Virus record (IMG/VR): IMGVR_UViG_3300042328_001857
Span: 1 to 33,695 of that record
DNA length: 33,695 bases
Direction: 5' to 3' (one strand)
DNA from: a virus
The position numbers and the translations under genes were made by a program. Below the pieces are notes generated by a model that saw only the letters and a program-made list of their open reading frames with translations, had not been told where the DNA came from and ran no database searches. Shown one piece after another: positions 17,205 to 27,570 of the stretch. How positions within the stretch are numbered: position 1 is the stretch's first letter; each line of letters opens with the position of its first letter.

Positions 17205-18791
17205 ATGGCACAAAAATTTCTTACAAATATTGACCTAAACAGTAATCAACTGATTAATGCCAAATTTGAGGCCCTGGCTACAAACCCATCTTCCGGCAAC
17301 TTTGAAGGCCGGATGTACTTCAATACTGCAACATACAGCCTTATGGTCTACGCAAACAGCGCATGGCGGAAGACAGTACATAGCATTGCTTCTGGTGGTG
17401 GCGCAGGAATCGCTGAAGCCCTTACAGTTTCTGAGTCAAATGGCACCGTAACTCTCACCCTCAATGTCGCCGATGCCGATAGTGCAGGCTTACTCAGTGC
17501 CGCATTCTTTGGTGACCTCAATGGAGCAACTTCAGCCGCCACTGCGAGCAAACTTGTAAAACGCGATGGAAGCGGCAATATAAGTGTTGCTGAACCCACC
17601 GATGCCGGTCACGCCGCTACCAAGGGGTATGTAGACTCGGCTCGTTCGGGCCTGGACGTTAAGCAGTCAGTTCGTGCGGCAACTACCGCTGCTGTTCTTC
17701 TCGCTTCTGGCCTAGAAAATGACGATGCAATTGACGGAGTAACGCTTGCTACTGGCGACCGTGTCCTCGTAAAGAACCAAAGTACTGCTTCTGAAAACGG
17801 TATTTACGTAGTTCAAGCATCTGGCGCTGCAGTTCGTGCAACGGACTTTGATGGCACTGGTGAAGTGTCCGGTGGGGCCTTCACGTTCGTTGAAGAAGGT
17901 ACCGTAAACGCAGACTCTGGTTGGGTTGTTACAAGCAACGGAGCCATTACTGTAGGTACAGACGCAATCGCTTGGGCTCAGTTCTCTGGCGCTGGGTCAA
18001 TCACTGCTGGCGATGGTCTTACTAAGAGTGGGGCTACGATTAACGCCGTTGGAACAGCGGGTCGTATCTCTGTTTCTTCAGACGCTATCGATATCGATAC
18101 TACCTATGTAGGTCAAGCAACAATTACGACACTTGGGACGATTGCTACCGGCACATGGAACGGCACAGCCATTGCCGGCCAGTACGGTGGTACTGGAGTG
18201 GACAACACCGGCAAAACCATTACTTTGGGCGGGAACCTCACTACCTCTGGTGCACACGCTACGACGCTCACCACAACCGGCACTACGAGCGTAACCCTGC
18301 CCACAACGGGAACTCTCTCCACCTTAGCAGGCACTGAGACCCTTACTAACAAAACGCTCACTAGCCCTACGCTTACTACCCCAGCATTAGGCACCCCTGC
18401 CTCAGGAACGCTCACTAACGTAACTGGACTTCCGTTGACAACTGGTGTCACTGGAACACTCCCTATCGCTAATGGTGGTACTAACGCAACGACCGAAGCA
18501 ACTGCTCGTACCAACTTGGCATCAACAGCCGCTGAAGCAACAGGTCGCGGAACAAGCACCCCAGCACTTGCCCGTATTGCTACTAAAGCCTGTGCTGCTC
18601 ACGCTGACAATGTTTCAACAACGTCAGTGGTTCACAACTTCAACACTCTTGATGTAATTGTTCAGATTGTGGAAGTCGCTTCAGGGGCCACAGTTATTGG
18701 TGATGTCACCCGTACCGATGTCAACACAGTCAGCGTTACCCTTTTGGGTGCTATTGGTAACGGCGCATACAGAATTATTGTAACAGGTTAA
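17205..18791 (+). CDS. Modular tail fibre protein
   Basis: This 528-residue protein begins [20 protein letters not shown], a typical fibre N-terminus that is also close to the start of the 18837 fibre. Residues 20-150 include [20 protein letters not shown] and NSAWRK. Residues about 155-262 are the [10 protein letters not shown] module shared with the I-like protein. Then follows a triple-beta-type spacer with [13 protein letters not shown] and [20 protein letters not shown], and the widespread fibre repeat [20 protein letters not shown] with IANGGTN. The C-terminal domain ([19 protein letters not shown]-like, [30 protein letters not shown]) is the receptor-side end. SD AAGGTGA precedes the ATG at 17205. 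It is a side or long fibre; which one is not determinable. Confidence 0.83.
   Translation: MAQKFLTNIDLNSNQLINAKFEALATNPSSGNFEGRMYFNTATYSLMVYANSAWRKTVHSIASGGGAGIAEALTVSESNGTVTLTLNVADADSAGLLSAAFFGDLNGATSAATASKLVKRDGSGNISVAEPTDAGHAATKGYVDSARSGLDVKQSVRAATTAAVLLASGLENDDAIDGVTLATGDRVLVKNQSTASENGIYVVQASGAAVRATDFDGTGEVSGGAFTFVEEGTVNADSGWVVTSNGAITVGTDAIAWAQFSGAGSITAGDGLTKSGATINAVGTAGRISVSSDAIDIDTTYVGQATITTLGTIATGTWNGTAIAGQYGGTGVDNTGKTITLGGNLTTSGAHATTLTTTGTTSVTLPTTGTLSTLAGTETLTNKTLTSPTLTTPALGTPASGTLTNVTGLPLTTGVTGTLPIANGGTNATTEATARTNLASTAAEATGRGTSTPALARIATKACAAHADNVSTTSVVHNFNTLDVIVQIVEVASGATVIGDVTRTDVNTVSVTLLGAIGNGAYRIIVTG
17667..17990 (+). repeat. [10 protein letters not shown] fibre module in fibre gene, copy 2
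   Basis: Encodes residues about 155-262. Protein-level match to 15991-16314 in the I-like gene, including the shared ASGAA.RATDFD and EEGTVN segments. Nucleotide similarity looks patchy, which argues for an old shared module, not a recent duplication. Confidence 0.85.
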
Positions 18792-18800
18792 GTAAATATT

Positions 18801-18812
18801 GCCCCGAGGGGC
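18801..18812 (+). other. Small GC-rich hairpin between two fibre genes
   Basis: GCCC-CGAG-GGGC can form a 4-bp stem with a CGAG tetraloop, extended by the adjacent GGGCCC. It stands out against the AT-richer surroundings of the 45-bp gap. There is no following T tract, so it is not a classical intrinsic terminator. It may slow RNA decay or polymerase. Confidence 0.3.
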
Positions 18813-18836
18813 CCATCATAAGAGACGACTGAGGTC

Positions 18837-21316
<2,480 letters not shown>

Positions 21317-21317
<1 letters not shown>

Positions 21318-22081
21318 TGCCAGAAATTACTTTTCCTGCTTCTCCGTATCAATATCAAATATTCACCGCTGGCCCTAAGAGTTGGCAATGGGATGGTTCC
21401 GTGTGGAACGCCTACTTCAATGAAAGCGTAGACTCCGTTTACGGAACTGGCGCTGATGGTGATGCCGTACTAGACGGAACTACAACAGTTCTAAGCATGG
21501 CTCCGTCTTCAAGTGTTTATTCAATGACGCGCGATATGTTTTTTAATGATTTGACCATTAATGCGAGCGTTCGGTTAGCGCCTAACGGATACAGAATCTT
21601 TGTCAAAGGCACATTGAAATTCATGGGTGCAGATTCCACGATTGGTTTTACGACTGGATACTCAACCGAAGGTTCAATCATGCAAGGCGGAGCAGCCGCT
21701 ACCGCCGTTACTCACTCACTTGGCGGTTCAGCAACTGGATTCACAGCAACAGCGCCTCACTCAAATATGGGTGGTGCTCAGTATTTTCAAGTTCCTCACC
21801 AAGCAATAACTGGTTACGCAGTAACAGCATCTGGTGGACCTACTTTTCTTCGTGGAGGGGCTGGCGGAACTGCACAAGCAGGCGGTGGTGTTATCATCAT
21901 CGCTGCTCGCTATATTTCTGGTCCTGCGTCAGGCACGGCTTACATCAAAGCCCCAGGAACTGCGCCTGCAGGCGGAGGAGTAATACTTATTGTTTCTTCT
22001 GCTGAAACATTGGCTTCTGGAATCACCACTGATGTGACTGGACAAAACGCAGGAACCGTTCACTATATGTCGCAGGTGTGA
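21317..22081 (+). CDS. Beta-rich tail fibre tip or adhesin protein
   Basis: The 254-residue protein starts in the stop codon of the collagen-like fibre gene (TAATG). It has PASPYQYQIFTAGPKSWQWD and GSVWNAYF at the N-terminus, then a segment DSVYGTGADGDAVLDGTTTV followed by FFNDLTINASVRLAPNGYRI and FVKGTLKF. The same pattern (YGTG.DG...., NL.(I/V), NGYRIFVK.TL) occurs at the start of the next protein, so the two are related. The C-terminal half is Gly/Ala-rich with GGTAQAGGGVIIIAARYISG and ends in beta strands. A right-handed beta-solenoid or stacked-strand adhesin is likely. There is no catalytic motif. Confidence 0.65.
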
Positions 22082-22082
22082 T

Positions 22083-23759
22083 ATGGCTATTTCTAGAATT
22101 GAAAAAAACGTCGCGCGCGAAGGCAATGATGCCATCTACGGAACTGGTTTAGATGGAAATGTTGTAATTCCTTCTGGCAGTACTGTCACTATCACTTCAG
22201 ACATGCATTACAACAACCTTGATGTTCAAAGCGGTGGAATACTTTTTACAAACGGATACAGGATTTTCGTTAAAAATACACTGACCATCAACGGTCATGT
22301 CGGTATGAGTTCAGTCTCTGGTGGGGTTGTTGGTGAGACGGCATCCGCAGTGAGCGATGGAACAATCAAAGGTCAGTCCGCCATTTCATATCGTGCTGGC
22401 GGTCAGGGTGGTGGCTCTACGAATCCGAACATTCCAGTTTTGCCAAGTTTTCTTGTTAAAGACATAAACGCAATGTCTGGTGGAGTGTTCATGCACACAT
22501 CGGGGATGATTCCTATCGGTGGAGGCTCTGGAGGAACAGTAGGAACTACGGGTGCTAACGGCGCAAGTGGAACACCAGCGAATCTTACGAACAGTGATAC
22601 ATGGCCTGGAAAGGCTGGAACCGCAGGGACTCCTGGTGCTGCAACTGGAAGCAATGGAGCACCGAACCCACATCGTGAATCAGTAGGCGCACCCGCAGGC
22701 AAAGGAAATACTGGCGCAGATGGAAATGTGACTGGCTTTACCGCTGGTCTTGGTGGGGCAGGAGGTCTTGGTGGGGCAGGAGGTACTGGTGGTCTCGGAG
22801 GCGGAGTTGTTTGCATTATTGCAAAACACATTGTTGGTTCTGGAACTTTTATGTCTATCGGTCGCTCTGGTGAAGCAGGAAGTGCAGGAACTTCAGGTTC
22901 TGCTGGAACCACTGGTACCGCTGGAACTGCGGGAACTCCTGGAACCAAGGCTCCCGATTTGGCTTACCATATAGCCCCAGTCCCTGTGCCTGCAACACAT
23001 AACCCTAGTCATCATCATGGTGGCGCTATTTTTTCTGATTTCCACGCACATGGCGTAAACCCACACCCATACTCGGAGGCACATAACGGAAAATTTTCCC
23101 ATCTACCCGCTGGTAATTACAACTCTCATCATTATCACCATACAGGGAGTAGACATCACCCTCACTCAAATGATGGTCACGGGGGTATACACTATTACGC
23201 ACCCACTGGATACGCAGGAACTCACTACAAGGCGAATCACGCTTATCAACATTCCCACCCTGCAACAACTGGCACCTTTCATGGACGCATTGAACATCTC
23301 CATGCAGGGGGGACCGACGGTCATGCTCATGTGGGTCATGGTCATCCAGGGCACACACATACTTACGCAAACGGTCATGATTTAGGAAACGGAACCAACC
23401 AAGGCGGTGGAATGCAGGTAAGCGGTGGACACCATCATGGACCCCACCATTACGGTAACGGAGTAATGGACCTGAATCGGTGGAGCCATCACGCAAACCC
23501 TGCCGCAGCGCAACCAGATGGTCACTGGATAGGTGGAGCGGGAGGAGCAGGAGGTGCAGCAGCCCCTGCCCAAACTGGTACAAGTGGTCAACCAGGGGTT
23601 GATGGCAAAAGAGGCGGCGCAGGTGGCGGAGGTGCTATTCTCGTAGTTAGCGACTCTGTAGCGGGTACAATTACATACGACACTCGGGCTGGTTTAACCG
23701 CTGATTCCGATAACTTTGCTGCTTCTTCTGGGTCAGCATACATTTTGATTAATTTATAG
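22083..23759 (+). CDS. Glycine-rich adhesin with a large histidine-rich segment
   Basis: The 558-residue protein begins with the YGTGLDG...NGYRIFVKNTL region shared with the preceding gene, then Gly-rich blocks (GGSGGTVGTTGANGASGTPA, GLGGAGGLGGAGGTGGLGGG) ending VVCIIAKHIVG. Residues about 296-480 contain about 41 His, many as HH, HHH or HxH (NPSHHHGG, SHHYHHTG, SRHHPHSN, GHAHVGHGHPGHTHT). After that come GGAGGAGGAAAPAQTGTSGQ, KRGGAGGGGAILVVSDS and a closing beta strand, the usual glycine-rich adhesin end. The histidine segment looks like an insertion between two Gly-rich halves. Metal binding is a natural inference, as T4 fibre tips use HxH motifs to hold iron. No enzyme motif was seen. Confidence 0.72.
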   Translation: MAISRIEKNVAREGNDAIYGTGLDGNVVIPSGSTVTITSDMHYNNLDVQSGGILFTNGYRIFVKNTLTINGHVGMSSVSGGVVGETASAVSDGTIKGQSAISYRAGGQGGGSTNPNIPVLPSFLVKDINAMSGGVFMHTSGMIPIGGGSGGTVGTTGANGASGTPANLTNSDTWPGKAGTAGTPGAATGSNGAPNPHRESVGAPAGKGNTGADGNVTGFTAGLGGAGGLGGAGGTGGLGGGVVCIIAKHIVGSGTFMSIGRSGEAGSAGTSGSAGTTGTAGTAGTPGTKAPDLAYHIAPVPVPATHNPSHHHGGAIFSDFHAHGVNPHPYSEAHNGKFSHLPAGNYNSHHYHHTGSRHHPHSNDGHGGIHYYAPTGYAGTHYKANHAYQHSHPATTGTFHGRIEHLHAGGTDGHAHVGHGHPGHTHTYANGHDLGNGTNQGGGMQVSGGHHHGPHHYGNGVMDLNRWSHHANPAAAQPDGHWIGGAGGAGGAAAPAQTGTSGQPGVDGKRGGAGGGGAILVVSDSVAGTITYDTRAGLTADSDNFAASSGSAYILINL

Positions 23760-23766
23760 GAGAATC

Positions 23767-23997
23767 ATGGAATTGAATTTAACAACAGAACAAAAACTTC
23801 AGTCTTTACAAAACGCTGAAGTAACACTGAGTCACGAAATCTACAACACTCTTTTAAGAGTTGGGGTTGACCCAGAAGTTTTTGAAGAATCAGACATTGA
23901 AGAATTGAGAGTTCCAGGGTTTGACGGAGAGGTTCTTCGTCTTGAAAAGTTGCTACTTTCTCTTTCTGTAGTGAAACAAAAGTTGTCAACTATTTAA
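23767..23997 (+). CDS. Small helical protein, unknown
   Basis: This 76-residue product (ELNLTTEQKLQSLQNAEVTL, SHEIYNTLLRVGVDPEVFEE, EVLRLEKLLLSLSVVKQKLS) is charged and helical, with heptad-like leucines towards the end. AGGAGA at 23758-23763 is a good SD for the ATG. I do not recognise it. A weak resemblance to the protein at 27301 (L...V.L...IY......VD, then a C-terminal K.L helix) may mean the two are distant relatives. It opens the accessory block and could be a small chaperone or regulator; no function is claimed. Confidence 0.55.
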   Translation: MELNLTTEQKLQSLQNAEVTLSHEIYNTLLRVGVDPEVFEESDIEELRVPGFDGEVLRLEKLLLSLSVVKQKLSTI

Positions 23998-23999
23998 TA

Positions 24000-24428
24000 A
24001 TGAAAAGACAGATTTATGTCCCTTTTCCTTTGCTGGAAAACGGGCAAATACCTGAAAAGGCTGTTTTGTTATCTAGAGAGACAAAACTTGGGATACAGGT
24101 TGGCGATGAGGAAGACTCTAGATATAGCGCTATTCAGGTTATTGAGATACCAGAAGGCAGGGGCGTTTCATATGACAAACAAGTTCGTGCTGGATTTATA
24201 CAATCTTTTGACTATTTAGACGAATTTTCTATTTTTGATGAAAGTACGCAACTTGATTTAAAACTTCCTAACGGAAATGTCAAGACCTTAAAGCCTCGCA
24301 TTAAAGAAAGACATGTACTTCAATATAGAGAAAGATTCTATGATGAAGGTAGTTATTCTTTTTTAATTACAAGCCTTGTTGAAAAAGAAAAAAAAATATT
24401 GGCTGAAGGAGTTTTTGAAGTTTTATGA
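24000..24428 (+). CDS. Unknown protein preceding the oxygenase
   Basis: The 142-residue protein is unrecognised. It is mixed alpha/beta, starting KRQIYVPFPLLENGQIPEKA, with charged loops and the C-terminal segment VLQYRERFYDEGSYSFLITS. No cysteine, membrane segment or catalytic motif is seen. It begins 3 bp after the previous gene and overlaps the 2OG/Fe(II) oxygenase by 4 bp (ATGA), so the two are probably translationally coupled. That coupling makes a link to the oxygenase, as substrate, partner or regulator, plausible but unproven. Confidence 0.6.
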   Translation: MKRQIYVPFPLLENGQIPEKAVLLSRETKLGIQVGDEEDSRYSAIQVIEIPEGRGVSYDKQVRAGFIQSFDYLDEFSIFDESTQLDLKLPNGNVKTLKPRIKERHVLQYRERFYDEGSYSFLITSLVEKEKKILAEGVFEVL

Positions 24429-25000
24429 TTGTAGACAATCCCGCTGTTTGCATCTCTATTTATAAAGATGTGTTTAACCCAAGTAATTTTATTAACCGCT
24501 TTGAAGAAGCAATAGCCAACGGTTTTGGCGAAGACCTTTGCTGGGATGTATCCAGGATTGGGAATGGTGAAAATAGCCAATACAGAACCTCTTTATCCAG
24601 TTCTGTAACAACACTTCTCCCGCCATATCCAGAGGATGAACTGTCATCAGTTTTTAGAAAAGAAGTGTATAGACCGACTATTGATGTTGTTCATGACTAT
24701 GTAAGAGAACACAGACTTTTCAATGGAGCACATGAATTGATATCCATACTTAAATATTCAGGACTTGCTGAGTATCACGCACATCATGACCACTCCCCTG
24801 ACTCAAGAAGGGTTTTCAGTTTGGTTGCATGCCTCGGAGAACCTGACGAAGGTGGCGAACTTGAGTTCCCAAATTTTGATGTAAAAATTAAATTGAACGC
24901 TGGCTCTGTAATTCTTTTTCCCAGTAATTTCCCCTATACACACATAGCGCATCCAGTGATTAGCGGAACGAAATACTCTATGGTAACTTGGTTTCAATGA
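24425..25000 (+). CDS. 2-oxoglutarate/Fe(II) oxygenase, prolyl-4-hydroxylase type
   Basis: This 191-residue protein fits the non-haem iron dioxygenases that hydroxylate protein or small-molecule targets using 2-oxoglutarate and O2. The iron-binding HxD is His120-x-Asp122 in EYHAHHDHSPDSRRVFSLVA. The distal His is His173 in FPYTHIAHPV, and the 2-oxoglutarate-binding base is Lys183 in SGTKYSMVTWFQ (Arg or Lys in this family). The strand pattern (GGELEFPNFDVKIKLNAGSV, then ILFPSNF) matches the double-stranded beta-helix core of P4H-like enzymes. Length is short but normal for phage versions. There are 4-bp ATGA overlaps with both neighbours; downstream is the halogenase. A collagen-like fibre gene lies 3 kb upstream, which makes prolyl hydroxylation of that fibre a reasonable hypothesis. 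The real substrate is unknown. Confidence 0.88.
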   Translation: MIVDNPAVCISIYKDVFNPSNFINRFEEAIANGFGEDLCWDVSRIGNGENSQYRTSLSSSVTTLLPPYPEDELSSVFRKEVYRPTIDVVHDYVREHRLFNGAHELISILKYSGLAEYHAHHDHSPDSRRVFSLVACLGEPDEGGELEFPNFDVKIKLNAGSVILFPSNFPYTHIAHPVISGTKYSMVTWFQ

Positions 25001-26505
25001 GCATGAGAGAACAAACAAAACAACTGTCATTCGGAATCATTGGGTCTGGAACTGCTGGCCTAATAACCGCACTGATGCTAAGAAAAGCGTTTAGTAATGC
25101 AGAGATAACAGTAATCTCATCTTCGCAGATAGGTATTATTGGCGTCGGTGAAGGCAGCACTGAACACTGGTCAGAGTTTATGCGTCATTGTGACATTGAC
25201 CTTGAAGAGATGATTGTTTCTACAGACGCAACTCACAAGTATGGGATTAGTTACGAACACTGGACTACACATACCCCAAGGTATTTTCATAGTGTTGGTG
25301 ATGTTGATGAACTTTTTGCGTGGGGAGCACACGCAACATACGCAAGTTTTATAGAAAGCAAGAAGTTATTTACTAACCAAACGACATCTGTCGGTTTAGT
25401 AAAAAACAAAATCAGAGTCAACGGTCTTCATCGTTCTACTAACCAGTTTCATTTTGATACTCACAAACTTAATGAATACTTTATTTCTCTTTGCTTCAGA
25501 CGCAACATACGATTTATTGAGGGAATAGTTGATTCAATTGAGGTCAACAACGAAAATGGAAACATTAAGTCCGTTTCAACAGATAACAAACAATCTGTTG
25601 AGGCAGATTTCTGGTTTGACGCTTCTGGTTTTAAAAAAGTCTTAATGGAAAAACTAGGAAACCACAAATGGAACTCGTTTAACGATTATCTTCTTTCGGA
25701 TTCTGCTATTGCTTTCCCCACTGAATCAGACCCCTCTGGAGAAATACGACCATACACAAGGGCGATGGCTGGGGATAACGGGTGGATGTGGGAAATACCA
25801 ACCCAGCAAAGACGAGGTAATGGTTATGTTTTTTCCTCTCAGTTTTGTGATGAAGAAAAAGCAATTGCTGAAGCAGAAAAAAGGTCTGGTTATAAAATAT
25901 TAACCCACAAATTTATTAAATTTGATGCTGGCTACATGGAGTCACCGTGGGTTAAAAACTGTGTTGCCATAGGTCTTGCTGGTTCTTTTGTTGAGCCACT
26001 AGAAGCCACAAGCATTGGTTCTTCTATTCAGCAAATTAAAATGGTGATACCGTACTTGGCTTCTTACGAAAGTTCTTACACGAAATCGCAAAAGCACTTT
26101 AACAAAGCCTATGGTGAAGTAATGAGAAACATCCTAACAATGATTAGGCTTCATTATTATAGCGACAGAACAGACACTCCCTTTTGGAAAGCAATGTCCG
26201 AAATGCCCGTGAATGACGAACTTCAAGAACTTTTGGATATTTGGTCAGAAAGACCGCCCCATCGCTCAGATGTGCCACATAAACATATGGAACTTTTTTT
26301 GACTCCACATATTGCCCATGTTGCTCAAGGTCAGGGCGTTTTTTCTTCAGAGCCTGCAACCAGAATGATAGACAGGTTAAACATACGCCGCGATGTTGAA
26401 AATGAAGTTTCAAAAATGCGAGAGTCTCGCAACAACCACGAACTTATTGACCATGCTCAGGCTCTAAAGAACCTGCATACGGTTGACGAAGATTGGGTTT
26501 TGTGA
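24997..26505 (+). CDS. Flavin-dependent halogenase (tryptophan halogenase family)
   Basis: The product (502 residues from ATG 24997, which overlaps the oxygenase stop as ATGA; in-frame ATG at 24988 gives 505) has the full motif set: GxGxxG (16-21) for FAD; GVGEGST at 49; the catalytic Lys81 in ATHKYGISYEHW, equivalent to Lys79 of PrnA/RebH; the WxWxIP signature as WMWEIP (263-268), which suppresses monooxygenase activity; and EPLEATSIG (333-341) of the chloride and FAD site. The enzyme uses FADH2, O2 and halide to make a lysine-bound halogenating species. Related viral halogenases are known from cyanophages. No flavin reductase is encoded in this window, so a host one is implied. The substrate cannot be read from sequence. 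Confidence 0.92.
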   Translation: MSMREQTKQLSFGIIGSGTAGLITALMLRKAFSNAEITVISSSQIGIIGVGEGSTEHWSEFMRHCDIDLEEMIVSTDATHKYGISYEHWTTHTPRYFHSVGDVDELFAWGAHATYASFIESKKLFTNQTTSVGLVKNKIRVNGLHRSTNQFHFDTHKLNEYFISLCFRRNIRFIEGIVDSIEVNNENGNIKSVSTDNKQSVEADFWFDASGFKKVLMEKLGNHKWNSFNDYLLSDSAIAFPTESDPSGEIRPYTRAMAGDNGWMWEIPTQQRRGNGYVFSSQFCDEEKAIAEAEKRSGYKILTHKFIKFDAGYMESPWVKNCVAIGLAGSFVEPLEATSIGSSIQQIKMVIPYLASYESSYTKSQKHFNKAYGEVMRNILTMIRLHYYSDRTDTPFWKAMSEMPVNDELQELLDIWSERPPHRSDVPHKHMELFLTPHIAHVAQGQGVFSSEPATRMIDRLNIRRDVENEVSKMRESRNNHELIDHAQALKNLHTVDEDWVL

Positions 26506-27287
26506 AGAACAAAAAACTAAAACCTGGAGAAATTCGCATAACGCCAATAGACAACAGGCTTAACGAGATGCCTCCATTCATTAATTCGGTTGAAACACAG
26601 CCAGCATGGTTTAAAAGGATTCACAAAAATCCAGGTTCACTACGCAGGTGCGCAGGGATAAACGATTTTTTTAATATAGGAATAACAATTCCTTGTTGGA
26701 CAAACTTTAACTTCAGACCAGGACAAGATGGTGCGTGGGAAACAAGAGGAGCGGGTTTTGGGTTCCAACAAGGAGAAACGAGCATGGGGGCAGTAGAGTC
26801 TTTCCCTTTTGCTGCAACAGGAGAATGCCCAGTTAGCGCAGTAAGAAGTAGTGAATTTTCAAAGGCTCAGTATCCCAAACTCGTGAACCCGTGGAGGGTG
26901 GAAACAGCACCAGGATGGTCTGTCTTGATTCTTCCAGTTATGTGGGAACCAAATAAAGACTACGATGTTTTGCCTGCTGTAGTGCATACCGATTTTTACC
27001 ACACAGCCAATATTGTTTTAAACATTAAAGGTGATTCTCCATTTTCAATAAAGTGGGGAACACCTCTGGCACAGTTAATCCCTTTTGAGCGCAAGACAAA
27101 TATTGATAAATTAATTGTTGCGGACGAAACTAACTTTAAATATGTTGCTAGCAAAGGATTTGGTACTGGGCACATTGCCCCATTTGGAGGAACTGCGGCT
27201 CCATACAGGCGAGAGCGCATTAAGGTTGACAAGAAACTAGAAGATGAGTTGCTTGATAAAAAGGGATTTATCTCTAGGTTTTTTTAG
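26502..27287 (+). CDS. DUF6065-like protein of unknown function
   Basis: The product is 261 residues from GTG 26502, which overlaps the halogenase stop as GTGA (an upstream in-frame TTG at 26493 would add 3 residues). It contains NPWRVETAPGWSVLILPVMW, VLPAVVHTDFYHTANIVLNI and KWGTPLAQLIPFER, a pattern I associate with DUF6065 proteins, some of which are encoded in cyanophages. The repeated P-x-x-x-H/D-F layout and a beta-rich core suggest a cupin- or lectin-like fold, but I see no convincing metal triad. Cys37-like residues (RCAGINDF, CWTNFNF) and a CPVSAV segment are present. The translational coupling to the halogenase suggests a shared pathway. The DUF name is from memory and needs a search. 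Confidence 0.6.
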   Translation: MKNKKLKPGEIRITPIDNRLNEMPPFINSVETQPAWFKRIHKNPGSLRRCAGINDFFNIGITIPCWTNFNFRPGQDGAWETRGAGFGFQQGETSMGAVESFPFAATGECPVSAVRSSEFSKAQYPKLVNPWRVETAPGWSVLILPVMWEPNKDYDVLPAVVHTDFYHTANIVLNIKGDSPFSIKWGTPLAQLIPFERKTNIDKLIVADETNFKYVASKGFGTGHIAPFGGTAAPYRRERIKVDKKLEDELLDKKGFISRFF

Positions 27288-27300
27288 ATAATATATTATT
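27287..27300 (+). promoter_or_regulatory. Candidate -10 region for a leaderless small-gene transcript
   Basis: An AT-rich stretch (GATAATATATTATT) follows the preceding stop. The hexamer TAATAT (27289-27294) places a +1 seven bases later, at 27301, the A of the next ATG; overlapping GATAAT (27287-27292) is an alternative. No SD is present. No clear -35 was found. Confidence 0.35.
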
Positions 27301-27570
27301 ATGGACTTTAACACAAACATGACTACTGCCGAAAGAATTGCATACCTTGAAGGTATTGTTGTTCTTTTGCACCAAAGCATTTATCAGGCTTGTGCTATAT
27401 CAGAAGTAGATGTAGATTCTATTGATTTAGATAACCCTGCTTCATGGGAGCCTCTTATCTACGGAGAAGCCAATCCAACTTACTTTGGTATAGCAAGACA
27501 TACTATTGTTCAGAACATAAGAAAACTAAATCTTGTTAATAAGAAATTAGGTGAATTGAAAAATGCTTGA
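27301..27570 (+). CDS. Small helical protein, unknown
   Basis: The 89-residue protein (MTTAERIAYLEGIVVLLHQS, IYQACAISEVDVDSIDLDNP, then IARHTIVQNIRKLNLVNKKL) is helical with a Pro/Trp-containing loop in the middle. It is unrecognised. Part of it resembles the protein at 23767 (shared L, V, L, IY and VD positions in the first helix), which suggests distant paralogy. Its ATG lacks an SD and appears leaderless. It overlaps the next gene by 8 bp. It might be a regulatory or assembly factor; nothing in the sequence decides this. Confidence 0.55.
   Translation: MDFNTNMTTAERIAYLEGIVVLLHQSIYQACAISEVDVDSIDLDNPASWEPLIYGEANPTYFGIARHTIVQNIRKLNLVNKKLGELKNA

Noticed and set aside
18113-18559. 148-codon antisense open frame with Val/Pro-rich product
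   Set aside because: It is a shadow of the repetitive fibre gene; composition is simply the complement of Thr/Gly codons, with no SD or known motif.
18801-18814. Intrinsic terminator between the two fibre genes
   Set aside because: The GC-rich hairpin is short and has no T tract, so only a minor hairpin is listed.
22403-22948. 181-codon antisense open frame rich in Pro and Val
   Set aside because: It is the complement of Gly-rich coding sequence in the adhesin; such frames stay open by codon bias.
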